From NCBI GenBank assembly GCA_963708455.1, contig CAVPSQ010000007.1:1-64000 (forward strand): a stretch of DNA of 64,000 nt. Direction: 5' to 3'. Below, one piece after another: positions 24,793 through 32,412 of this stretch. Source of the DNA: CAIMUS01 sp963708455. Lineage in GTDB: Bacteria > Pseudomonadota > Gammaproteobacteria > Competibacterales > Competibacteraceae. The notes under the pieces are model-generated. The model worked only from the letters and a program-made list of their open reading frames with translations, was not told where the DNA came from and searched no databases. Position 1 is the stretch's first letter; every line of letters begins with the position of its first letter. The translations under genes were made by a program, and so were the position numbers.

Positions 24793-26259
24793 CTGTCCAT
24801 TACACACATCTTGTAGAACGAACCGCCGCCTCCATCTAAGGGAGGTAGATGCAGACGACTGAGGTACAAGTGATGACGGACACGGCGGCGGGAAGTTGGG
24901 CAGCGGCGGAACTGGCGGGAGCGGACTTGGGCGATGCCCGGCTGAACCGGCGGCTGGTGCAGGTAGCGCAACAACTGGGCGCGCAGCCTGGCGCGAGCAT
25001 TCCGGTGGCGTGCGGGGGCTGGGCGGAGACGCAAGCGGCGTATCGATTGCTGGCGCACGAGAACGTCGACTGGGAATCGGTGCTGGCGCCGCACTGGGAC
25101 GGTAGCGTCGAGCGGATGCGGGCGCATCGGGTGGTGCTGTGCGTACAGGACACGACCGAGTTGGATTTCACGTCCCAGCCGGGAATTGGCGGTCTGGGAC
25201 CGCTGAGCTATTTGCGACAGCACGGAGTGTATGTGCATCCTACCCTGGCGGTGACCCCGGACGGGGTGCCGTTGGGAGTGCTGGATGCGTGGTTGTGGGC
25301 ACGCGACCGGAAGACCTTTGGCGACGACAAACGCCACTGGCCCATCGAGGCCAAAGAGAGCATGCGCTGGCTGGAAGGATTTGAGCGGTGCGCGGAACTG
25401 GCCGCCACATTGCCGGACACCCGGTTGGTCTATGTCGCCGATCGGGAATGCGATATTCATGAATTCATGGTGCGTGCCGGCCGCTGGCCGGGCATCGACT
25501 GGCTGGTTCGGGCCACCCACAACCGCTGCCTGGCGGAGGGTGATAAACTCTGGGACCGGCTGGCGAAAAGCGCGGTGTTGGGTGAAGTCCGTTTCATCCT
25601 GCCCGCCCGGCCGGGACGGCCCAGCCGGCCGGTGGTGCTGACCGTCCGCGCGGAACGCGTGACCCTGCAACCGACGGGTGGCGAAGCGGTCACCGTGACC
25701 GCGTTACGGGCGCGGGAAGAAGCCCCGCCAGCGGATGTCGAGCCGCTCGACTGGCGGCTGCTCACCAACCGCCCGGCCGACACTCTCGCCCCAGCGGCCG
25801 AGTTGCTCCAATGGTACGCAACTCGTTGGAGCATCGAGGTTTTTTTCAGAATTTTCAAAACCGGCTGCCGCGTGGAAGCGTTGCAACTGAGCACCCTGGA
25901 GCGGCTGCAACCGGCCTTAGCCTTGTATCTGATCATCGCGTGGCGGATTCAGTATTTGACCTTGCTGGGGCGGGCCACCCCCGACCTGCCTTGTGATGCA
26001 GTCCTGGACCCGGCCGAATGGCAGGCCGTCTACGTCGCAATTCACCGCCGGCCGCCGCCGGTGACCCCACCGTCGCTGCCCGTCATGCTCCGTTGGATCG
26101 CCCAACTGGGCGGCCATTTGGGGCGCAAGCATGATGGGCCACCCGGTCCCAAAGCCCTCTGGATCGGCTTGCAGCGAGCTCGCGACCTTGCCTGGGGTAT
26201 GCAATTGGCGTCTGATCTCCATTCCCAATCAACCGGTTAGAGATGTGTGTAATGGACAG
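24793..26259 (+). mobile_element. IS4-family (IS50-like) insertion sequence
   Basis: Perfect 19-base inverted ends CTGTCCATTACACACATCT (24793-24811) and its complement (26241-26259), the same length and partly the same bases as Tn5 ends. Exact 10-base direct repeats CTGCCAAGGG flank it (24783-24792 and 26260-26269). 1,467 bases with one intact transposase gene. Confidence 0.92.
24849..26240 (+). CDS. IS4-family Tn5-like transposase
   Basis: 463 residues if started at ATG 24849; the ATG at 24873 has better GAGG spacing and may be the real start. Tn5-type landmarks are in order: LGDARLNRRLVQVAQQLG (N-terminal end-binding), VLCVQDTTELDF (first Asp), YVADRECDIHEF (second Asp), WSIEVFFRIFKTGCRVE (Glu in the YREK-like block) and LGGHLGRKHDGPPGPKALW at the C-terminus. 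No interruption is seen. The C-terminal block matches the fragment at 15090. Confidence 0.94.
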   Translation: MQTTEVQVMTDTAAGSWAAAELAGADLGDARLNRRLVQVAQQLGAQPGASIPVACGGWAETQAAYRLLAHENVDWESVLAPHWDGSVERMRAHRVVLCVQDTTELDFTSQPGIGGLGPLSYLRQHGVYVHPTLAVTPDGVPLGVLDAWLWARDRKTFGDDKRHWPIEAKESMRWLEGFERCAELAATLPDTRLVYVADRECDIHEFMVRAGRWPGIDWLVRATHNRCLAEGDKLWDRLAKSAVLGEVRFILPARPGRPSRPVVLTVRAERVTLQPTGGEAVTVTALRAREEAPPADVEPLDWRLLTNRPADTLAPAAELLQWYATRWSIEVFFRIFKTGCRVEALQLSTLERLQPALALYLIIAWRIQYLTLLGRATPDLPCDAVLDPAEWQAVYVAIHRRPPPVTPPSLPVMLRWIAQLGGHLGRKHDGPPGPKALWIGLQRARDLAWGMQLASDLHSQSTG

Positions 26260-26490
26260 CTGCCAAGGGGGGTGTCCGAAGGGCGGGGGGGTAGTCCGCA
26301 AGATCAAACCACCCCGGCGCTACGCGCCACCCCTCCTTATCCAAGGAGACCCTTGACGGGATCGTTGGTCCCAGAGGGGATTCGTGCTACCACGTTTCGG
26401 GAAACTCTACCAAACTTCAAACATACAAGGGGAATCCATACCCACCCATGCCCGACTTTCCGGTATAGCCTTTGCCAGAAATTACCTTAC

Positions 26491-26533
26491 CTATGTCTCC
26501 GAACAGGTGTTACCTATGTCTCCGGTCCATACA
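26491..26533. repeat. Solo IS481 end repeat
   Basis: Two units, TTACCTATGTCTCCGAACAG and TTACCTATGTCTCCGGTCCA, are near-identical to the array at 23819 but without any transposase. Probably left behind by loss of another IS481 copy. Confidence 0.65.
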
Positions 26534-26658
26534 AAGAGAACAACTGGGTGCAGACCGTCCCCGGCAAGGGCTGGAACGTCGCCCTGCGCCTGTACGGGCC
26601 CCTCGCCCCCTGGTTCGACAAGACCTGGCGCCCGGGGGAAATCGAGCCACTCACCTAG
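26533..26658 (+). pseudogene. DUF1214-type C-terminal remnant
   Basis: About 41 codons ending at TAG 26656-26658 read ENNWVQTVPGKGWNVALRLY, GPLAPWFDKTWRPGEIEPL. This matches the end of DUF1254/DUF1214 proteins (NWLPTP...LRLYGP...W pattern). The rest of the gene is absent; the left border coincides with the IS481 end repeat, suggesting an IS-mediated deletion. Confidence 0.6.
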
Positions 26659-26709
26659 AACGTTGACCGGTTTGAACTACGTGGCCAATCAAGCAGCCGG
26701 AAACGGCCT

Positions 26710-26822
26710 GGGAGCGCCGGCGTCCCCGCCGGCTCGGACAGGACCGCAGCGACGGCTGAGTTTACCTGGAGCGGACGGGTGATCCAGTCCATGTCCTGGC
26801 CGGCGAGGACGCCGGCGCTCCC
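26710..26822. repeat. Inverted pair of GC-rich dispersed repeats
   Basis: GGGAGCGCCGGCGTCCCCGC (from 26710) and its inverted partner ending GGACGCCGGCGCTCCC (26796-26822) form a large hairpin. Two more copies of the second arm occur at 63426 and 63494, so this is a dispersed family. Confidence 0.7.
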
Positions 26823-27043
26823 AGCAATCCCAATCCCGGTCTCGCTAAGATGCCGGCAACGAGCTTCAGCCTTATTCCGGCTTACGACTTGCCATACAAA
26901 CCGGTCAGCGCTTTAGGGGACTATTGCCCCCACCGCGGCGAATGGTGAGCCATGCCCACCTTACAAAACTCGTCCAGGCCCCCATTCCTTGATTGCGTAC
27001 GCTGACAGGTCTTACACTGAGTATTACTTTACGGAGATGATCT

Positions 27044-27304
27044 ATGACAGCGCTTACCCAAAAGGGGCAGGTGACCGTACCGAAGGCGGTGCGACAGATT
27101 CTTGATCTGCACACCGGTGATGAAGTGGAGTTCGTGGTCAAGGACGGGCACGTTGAGTTAAAGCGTTCCCGCTGCGACCACCGGAGCGCCTATGGGCTTC
27201 TGAAATCCACCGCGCCCGAGGCAGCGAAGGTCGGGGAACAAGACTCCGGATTGATGGACGCCCTCATCGAAGACGACGATCGTATTCGCGGCCAGTACCG
27301 ATGA
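27044..27304 (+). CDS. AbrB/VapB-type antitoxin
   Basis: 86 residues with an N-terminal swapped-hairpin AbrB domain: LTQKGQVTVPKAVRQILDLH and GDEVEFVVKDGHVELK. The acidic C-terminal part (SGLMDALIEDDDRIRGQ) would bind the toxin. ACGGAG lies eight bases before the ATG. It overlaps the PIN gene by four bases (ATGA). Intact. Confidence 0.88.
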   Translation: MTALTQKGQVTVPKAVRQILDLHTGDEVEFVVKDGHVELKRSRCDHRSAYGLLKSTAPEAAKVGEQDSGLMDALIEDDDRIRGQYR

Positions 27305-27717
27305 GTTCGCGTGCCGTTGATACCAACGTGCTGCTACGCTATCTCACGGCCGACGATCCTGAGCAATCGCCTCTCGCAGGCAGGCTGATCGATCAGCCGG
27401 AAGAGAACTCGGATGATTTCCTGGTCACCATCCCGGTCGTGTGCGAGCTGACTTGGCTGTTGCGCAGTCGACGCTATGGGTTTGACCGGGAGCAGCTTGC
27501 CGATGCCTGGGAATGGCTGTTGGGCTCGAATCGGTTCAGGTTCCAGATGCGTGCCCAAATTGCTCAGGCGGTGGAGACATTCCGCACCGGAACCGCGGAC
27601 CTCTCCGACTACTTGATTCTCTACCTTGCTGAGCATGAGTGAGTCTCTGAAGTCATAACCTTCGACCGCGACTTTGCCTCTACGGAAGGTGTCGCTCTGC
27701 TCGACGATGAGAGTTGA
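27301..27717 (+). pseudogene. VapC-type PIN toxin with premature stop
   Basis: The reading starts SSRAVDTNVLLRYLTADDPE (first PIN Asp) and continues VTIPVVCELTWLLRSRRYGF and TADLSDYLILYLAEHE, then meets TGA at 27640-27642. The same frame continues with VSEVITFDRDFASTEGVALL to a normal stop at 27715-27717. The missing piece contains the TFDRDF motif, which supplies late active-site acids, so the 113-residue product is probably inactive unless the stop is read through. GGA to TGA is the likely change. Confidence 0.82.
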
Positions 27718-27827
27718 AACCGAAGAGCTTCCAGCCGGCTAGATGCCGTCTTTACTGTCAAGCGGAACAGGCATAAGCCATAGCGCTGACAGGCGAAGAA
27801 ATACGTCTCCGCTTCTACCAGACAGGA

Positions 27828-28090
27828 CCCTTGCCAGGCCCGATCCACGGCGAGCCGACCTAAAATCATCACCGGAACCGGATCAGGCCTATTGCGCCGC
27901 CCCCGACCCGGCGCTTGCGCATATAGCAGGGAGCCTGCGGCAAGCCCCTTTCTGCTCATTGTGCCGAGCACGGCGCTTTAACCAGTCATCGAGCGAAGGT
28001 ACCCCACAATCGAAGGGGTTCCAGTTCATGCGCTAAGGCGAGTCTCTGTGGCGCCGTCAGTATGGTTTGGTGATCGGCCCCGTCACTCAT
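27828..28090 (-). pseudogene. TacT-like GNAT acetyltransferase toxin remnant
   Basis: Starts at ATG 28090, overlapping the antitoxin stop. Compensating for two one-base slips (in a CCCC run near 28015 and a GGGG run near 27955) gives ALAHELEPFDCGVPSLDDWL, KRRARHNEQKGLAAGSLLYA and MILGRLAVDRAWQG, the signature of TacT toxins that acetylate charged tRNA. It breaks off at about 27828 within the acetyl-CoA-binding region; sequence beyond that is unrelated. Confidence 0.75.
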
Positions 28091-28248
28091 TGCTCCCACG
28101 GCGCTTGGGTTGAGAGCAATTTGCGGAGTTGAGGAAGATCACGCGCCGGTGCATCAAGGAGTGCATTGAACCGTTCCCAGGTGGCTTCATCCACCGGAAA
28201 CACGCGGCGGTCAAGCAGTACCGTCTCTGCCTCACGGCAGGCCGTCTC
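28087..28248 (-). pseudogene. DUF1778 (TacA-like) antitoxin, C-terminal part
   Basis: About 53 residues, ETACREAETVLLDRRVFPVD, then EATWERFNALLDAPARDLPQ and LRKLLSTQAPWEQ, match the toxin-binding half of TacA antitoxins. The expected N-terminal ribbon-helix-helix is absent; sequence upstream of 28248 is unrelated although the frame is open to 28368. It overlaps the TacT start by four bases. Confidence 0.7.
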
Positions 28249-28339
28249 CAACCTGTGATAAAACGCCCCTACGGGCGTACTGGGAGCGGCGGGAACACCG
28301 CTGCTCGCAACGACTCGACGACTCGACGCTTCACCAAAC

Positions 28340-28369
28340 TTGACAGCAGGCAACCCAGGGCAGTACATT
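28340..28369 (+). promoter_or_regulatory. Sigma-70-like promoter of the rpmH operon
   Basis: A perfect -35 TTGACA (28340-28345), 18-base spacer and -10 TACATT (28364-28369) lie about 50 bases before the rpmH start. No DnaA box was noticed around it. Confidence 0.6.
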
Positions 28370-28418
28370 CCGGCCTCTTTGTGCCGGTGCAGCCGGTCAA
28401 GCGTGCTAAGGGGCTATC

Positions 28419-28553
28419 ATGAAGCGGACTTTTCAACCCAGCAACATCCATCGCAAGCGCACCCACGGGTTTCGCGCCCGTATGGCCACCCCCGGCGGTC
28501 GCCGCGTGCTGAAAGCCCGTCGTGCCAAAGGTCGCGCGCGCCTCGCCCCCTAG
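28419..28553 (+). CDS. rpmH: 50S ribosomal protein L34
   Basis: 44 residues, MKRTFQPSNIHRKRTHGFRA onwards, ending KARRAKGRARLAP; the family is very conserved in length and sequence. L34 is a small basic protein of the large ribosomal subunit. It is followed immediately by rnpA. In most gammaproteobacteria dnaA lies divergently upstream; here the upstream neighbour is a broken TacA/TacT pair. Confidence 0.98.
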   Translation: MKRTFQPSNIHRKRTHGFRARMATPGGRRVLKARRAKGRARLAP

Positions 28554-28554
28554 C

Positions 28555-28914
28555 GTGGACAGCGCGCGCTTCACGCGCCGCGCCAGGCTGTGCGCCAAAG
28601 CCGACTTCCGTCAGGTCTTCGCGCAATCAGTCAAATCCGCAGATTCTTGGTTCACGGTCCTCGCCCGACCTAATGCACTGGGGTTTCCCCGCCTCGGTAT
28701 GGCCGTCTCCCGCAAAGCAGCCCGTTCCGCCGTGATCCGCAGCCGCATCAAGCGCGTCATCCGGGAAAGTTTCCGCCAGCGCCAGCAGGCGCTGGGCGGG
28801 CTGGATATCGTCGTGATTGCCCGGCCTGATCTGCAGGCACAGGGCAATCCCGCGCTGTTCGCCGCCCTGCAGCGCCACTGGACCCGATTGCTACGGCAAT
28901 GCGCAGCATCCTGA
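28555..28914 (+). CDS. rnpA: Ribonuclease P protein component
   Basis: 119 residues from GTG 28555, one base after the rpmH stop; the frame is open further upstream but that overlaps rpmH. Conserved features are FTRRARLCAKADFRQVF, GFPRLGMAVSRKAARSAVIR and the RNA-binding RNR-like block SRIKRVIRESFRQRQQ. The protein supports the catalytic RNA of RNase P in tRNA 5' maturation. It overlaps yidD by 16 bases. Confidence 0.96.
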   Translation: MDSARFTRRARLCAKADFRQVFAQSVKSADSWFTVLARPNALGFPRLGMAVSRKAARSAVIRSRIKRVIRESFRQRQQALGGLDIVVIARPDLQAQGNPALFAALQRHWTRLLRQCAAS

Positions 28915-29129
28915 TCGGTTCGATCCGCTGTTATCAGTGGCTGCTGAGTCCACTGCTCGGCAATAGCTGCCGCTATTATCCTAGTTGTTCCCAGTACGCC
29001 GTCGAAGCGATCGAGCGGCATGGCCCCTGGCGGGGCGGCTGGCTTGCCCTACGGCGTTTATTGCGTTGCCATCCCTGGCATCCGGGTGGTTACGATCCTG
29101 TTCCCGACACGAATAAAAAAGTCCGCTGA
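28899..29129 (+). CDS. yidD: Membrane protein insertion efficiency factor YidD
   Basis: 76 residues. IRCYQWLLSPLLGNSCRYYP, SCSQYAVEAIERHG and CHPWHPGGYDPVP are the family's Cys-rich signature. YidD is a small peripheral inner-membrane protein that assists YidC. It starts inside rnpA and its stop overlaps the yidC ATG (TGATGG), a tightly coupled operon. Confidence 0.97.
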   Translation: MRSILIGSIRCYQWLLSPLLGNSCRYYPSCSQYAVEAIERHGPWRGGWLALRRLLRCHPWHPGGYDPVPDTNKKVR

Positions 29130-30790
29130 TGGAAAATCAACGCTTGTTTCTGGTCATGGCAGCGCTGTTCATCCTGTTTCTGTTATGGGAAAACTGGATA
29201 GCTTTTGAGGCGCGCAAGCACCCGCCACCGCCAACCGTGACCAGCGCTCCCGGTCCAACCGGACAGGCGGTGCCGCAACCGCCGGGTGCGCCAGCCCAGG
29301 ATGTACCGTCCGGCGCGGCACCCGGCGCGATACCAGCGCCGGCGGCTCTGGAAAGCGGCCAGCGCGTCAAGGTGGCGACCGACCTGTATGAAGTGGAAAT
29401 CGACACCATCGGCGGCGATCTGCGCCAGGTCGGTTTGCGCACCTATCCGCAATCGTTGCAGAACTCCAGTCCCTTTATGCTGCTGCAAGACAATAAGGCG
29501 GATCTGTTCATTGTTCAGTCGGGACTGGGTTCGACTACCGGGCCGGCGCCCAATCATTACGCCCGCTTCCTACCTGAACAGACCGAGTATCGTCTGCAAG
29601 ACGGCCAGGACAGTCTGGAAGTGCGCCTGAACTGGAGCGAAGGTGGCATCGATGTCGTCAAAACCTACACCTTCCATCGCCATAGCTTCGTCATCGACCT
29701 CAACCAGCGGGTGCGGAATACCACCTCCCAGGAGTGGCGCGGTTGGCAATACCGGCAGTTGCAGCGCACGCCGCCGCCCACTCCATCAGGCAGTTGGCTC
29801 AGTGGTGGTATTTATACCTACACTGGCGGGATCATCTCCACCCCCGAAAAGCCCTATGAAAAGCTGCCGTTCGACAAGATGGCCGAGGAGAATCTGGACC
29901 TTACGGTGAGTGGCGGCTGGGTGGCGATCATCCAGCATTACTTTTTCGCGGCGCTGATTCCCGCCAAGGAGCAGAGCGATACCTTCTACAGCAAGGTCAT
30001 CGACGGTAACCGCTTTGTGCTGGGCCTGCGGGGACCGCCGCAGAGCATCGCGGCGAACGGCGAGGGCAATTTCGCCACCCGGCTCTATGTGGGTCCCAAG
30101 ATTCAAAGCGTGCTCGACGAGATAGCGCCGAACCTGCGGCTCACCGTGGATTACGGCATACTGACCGTGATTGCGCAACCGCTGTTCTGGTTGTTGAAAG
30201 CCATCCATCACGTGCTCGGCAACTGGGGTTGGGCGATCGTGATACTGACGATTTTGATCCGCGGAGCTTTCTTCAAGCTGTCCGAGACCAGTTACCGCTC
30301 CATGGCCAGGATGCGCAACGTGGCGCCGAAGATCACTGCGCTCAAGGAACGTTACGGCGACGACAAACAGCGCCTGAATCAGGCCATGATGGAGCTGTAC
30401 AAGCAGGAGAAGATCAATCCGCTGGGCGGCTGTCTGCCGATCGTGGTGCAGATTCCGGTGTTTATCGCTTTGTACTGGATGTTGCTGGAAAGCGTGGAGC
30501 TGCGCCAGGCGCCGTTCATTCTGTGGATTCACGATCTGTCCGAAAAAGATCCCTACTACGTATTGCCCATCATCATGGGCGTCACCATGGTGATCCAGCA
30601 GAAGCTGAATCCGCCGCCGCCGGATCCCACCCAGGCCAAGATCATGATGATGCTGCCGATTCTGTTCACCTTCATGTTCCTGTGGTTCCCTTCCGGCCTG
30701 GTGCTGTACTGGGTGGTCAGCAACACCCTGTCGATCATCCAGCAGTACGTGATCACCAAGCGGATGGAGGAGGCCGCCGCCAAGGGCTGA
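29129..30790 (+). CDS. yidC: Membrane protein insertase YidC
   Basis: 553 residues, gram-negative YidC type. An N-terminal transmembrane helix (LFLVMAALFILFLLWENW), a Pro/Ala-rich linker (about 35-70), a large periplasmic domain to about residue 330, then the five-helix insertase core starting at LTVDYGILTVIAQPLFWLL. Other marks: INPLGGCLPIVVQIPVFIAL, YWMLLESVELRQAPF and LPILFTFMFLWFPSGLVLYW. It inserts and folds inner-membrane proteins with or without SecYEG. mnmE follows nine bases later. Confidence 0.98.
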   Translation: MENQRLFLVMAALFILFLLWENWIAFEARKHPPPPTVTSAPGPTGQAVPQPPGAPAQDVPSGAAPGAIPAPAALESGQRVKVATDLYEVEIDTIGGDLRQVGLRTYPQSLQNSSPFMLLQDNKADLFIVQSGLGSTTGPAPNHYARFLPEQTEYRLQDGQDSLEVRLNWSEGGIDVVKTYTFHRHSFVIDLNQRVRNTTSQEWRGWQYRQLQRTPPPTPSGSWLSGGIYTYTGGIISTPEKPYEKLPFDKMAEENLDLTVSGGWVAIIQHYFFAALIPAKEQSDTFYSKVIDGNRFVLGLRGPPQSIAANGEGNFATRLYVGPKIQSVLDEIAPNLRLTVDYGILTVIAQPLFWLLKAIHHVLGNWGWAIVILTILIRGAFFKLSETSYRSMARMRNVAPKITALKERYGDDKQRLNQAMMELYKQEKINPLGGCLPIVVQIPVFIALYWMLLESVELRQAPFILWIHDLSEKDPYYVLPIIMGVTMVIQQKLNPPPPDPTQAKIMMMLPILFTFMFLWFPSGLVLYWVVSNTLSIIQQYVITKRMEEAAAKG

Positions 30791-30799
30791 GCGCCGGGC

Positions 30800-32146
30800 A
30801 TGATGACGGACACCATCGCCGCCGTCGCCACCCCGCCGGGCCGGGGCGGCATCGGCATCGTGCGGGTTTCCGGTCCGCACTGCGCGGCCATTGCGGCGGC
30901 ACTGCTGGGCGGCGCGCCGCGACCGCGCACGGCCGCGTTCCGTCACTTTCGCGATGCCCGAGGCGAACTCATCGACGTGGGCATCGCGCTGTATTTTCCG
31001 GCGCCGCAGTCGTTCACCGGCGAAGAGGTGCTGGAGCTGCAAGGTCACGGCGGACCAGTGGTTATGGATCTGTTGCTGGCACGGGTGCTGGAGCTGGGCG
31101 CCCGCCCGGCGCGGCCGGGGGAATTTTCAGAGCGTGCTTTTCTGAACGATAAACTGGATCTGGCCCAGGCCGAAGCCGTGGCTGATCTGATCGCCAGCAG
31201 CACCGTGGCAGCGACTCGCGCCGCCATGCGCTCTCTGCAAGGCGAATTTTCCGCCCAGGTGCACGCACTGACGGAGGGATTGGTCGAGCTGCGCATGTAC
31301 GTCGAAGCCGCCATCGACTTTCCCGATGAAGAGATCGACTTCCTCAACGAGGGCCATATCGCCGCACGCTTGCAGGAACTGGAGGCGCAGTTGTCCGTCT
31401 TGTGCGCCGCGGCTGCCCAGGGACGGTTATTGCGGGACGGCATGACCGTGGTCATCGCCGGTCGTCCCAATGCTGGCAAATCCAGCCTGTTGAACCGGCT
31501 TGCCGGGCGCGAGGCGGCCATCGTGACGGCCATTCCCGGCACCACCCGCGATGTGCTGCGCGAGCATATCGGCATCGACGGCATGCCGCTGCATGTGATC
31601 GATACTGCCGGTCTGCGCGACAGCGCCGATGCCATCGAGCAGGAAGGCATCCGTCGCGCCTGGGGAGAAATCCAGTCCGCCGACCGGATTCTGCTGGTGA
31701 TCGACGATCGCGAGGGCCTGACTGCCGAAGATCAGACGCTGCGGGCGCAGTTGCCCGCCGGCGCCGCCGTGACGCTGATCTACAACAAGATCGACCTGAC
31801 CGGCCGCGAGCCGCAACTCCGCGAGGACGAACAGGGCGCCGCGGTGCTGTTGTCAGCCAAAAGCGGAGCGGGACTGGCACTGTTGCGGCAGCATCTCAAG
31901 TCCTGCATGGGGTATCAGGGCGGCGGGGAAGGGGGCTTCATGGCGCGTCGTCGCCATCTGGATGCGCTCGAACGGGCCGGCGCAGCACTGCGGCAGGCGT
32001 GCTATCGGCTGGACGTGTCTCACGCTGGCGAACTGGTGGCGGAAGAATTACGCGACGCGCAGCACGCCCTGGGTGAAATTACCGGTGAATTCAGCAGCGA
32101 AGATCTGCTGACGCGGATTTTCAGTTCCTTCTGTATCGGCAAATAA
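30800..32146 (+). CDS. mnmE: tRNA modification GTPase MnmE
   Basis: 448 residues. With MnmG it modifies the wobble uridine of several tRNAs. N-terminal folate-binding domain (DTIAAVATPPGRGGIGIVRV), helical domain, then an inserted G domain: GRPNAGKSSLLNRL (G1, about residue 222), GTTRDVLREH (G2), DTAGLRD (G3) and NKIDL (G4). The C-terminus FSSFCIGK carries the invariant Cys of the family. It ends the rpmH-rnpA-yidD-yidC-mnmE cluster. Confidence 0.98.
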   Translation: MMTDTIAAVATPPGRGGIGIVRVSGPHCAAIAAALLGGAPRPRTAAFRHFRDARGELIDVGIALYFPAPQSFTGEEVLELQGHGGPVVMDLLLARVLELGARPARPGEFSERAFLNDKLDLAQAEAVADLIASSTVAATRAAMRSLQGEFSAQVHALTEGLVELRMYVEAAIDFPDEEIDFLNEGHIAARLQELEAQLSVLCAAAAQGRLLRDGMTVVIAGRPNAGKSSLLNRLAGREAAIVTAIPGTTRDVLREHIGIDGMPLHVIDTAGLRDSADAIEQEGIRRAWGEIQSADRILLVIDDREGLTAEDQTLRAQLPAGAAVTLIYNKIDLTGREPQLREDEQGAAVLLSAKSGAGLALLRQHLKSCMGYQGGGEGGFMARRRHLDALERAGAALRQACYRLDVSHAGELVAEELRDAQHALGEITGEFSSEDLLTRIFSSFCIGK

Positions 32147-32412
32147 GCCGCGCTGTAGTCTGAGTCGGCCGCGCAGTGCGGCTGTCCGCCCTGCGCCCGG
32201 GTGGCCTGCATAGAGTGGCAGCGCCTGGGGCAGTTGCGCCTTAAGCTCCTCGAAGCGGGATTCACCATCAAATCCAGGCCGATCGTAGCGACTGCGCCTT
32301 GGTGAGCCCGGCTGAACGGCCGCAACAGACTCTATTCGGCGCCGCTGCCCTCATCACTCTATGATGGCGTTATGATCTACCTTAACGGCGCTATTCAGGC
32401 GGAGCGAACAAG

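Larger units (their letters stand above)
26260..27043. other. Gene-poor stretch of fragments and repeats
   Basis: Beyond the IS target duplication this 780-base stretch holds a solo copy of the IS481 end repeat (26491-26533), a 40-codon protein remnant (26533-26658) and a GC-rich inverted repeat (26710-26822). No intact gene is supported. Confidence 0.5.

Noticed and set aside
24642..25670. Minus-strand frame overlapping the IS50-like transposase
   Set aside because: Mostly antisense to the transposase. Its last about 40 codons outside the IS look protein-like but I could not name a family.
28340..28418. Replication origin next to rpmH
   Set aside because: No DnaA boxes or AT-rich unwinding region were seen and dnaA/dnaN are not adjacent.
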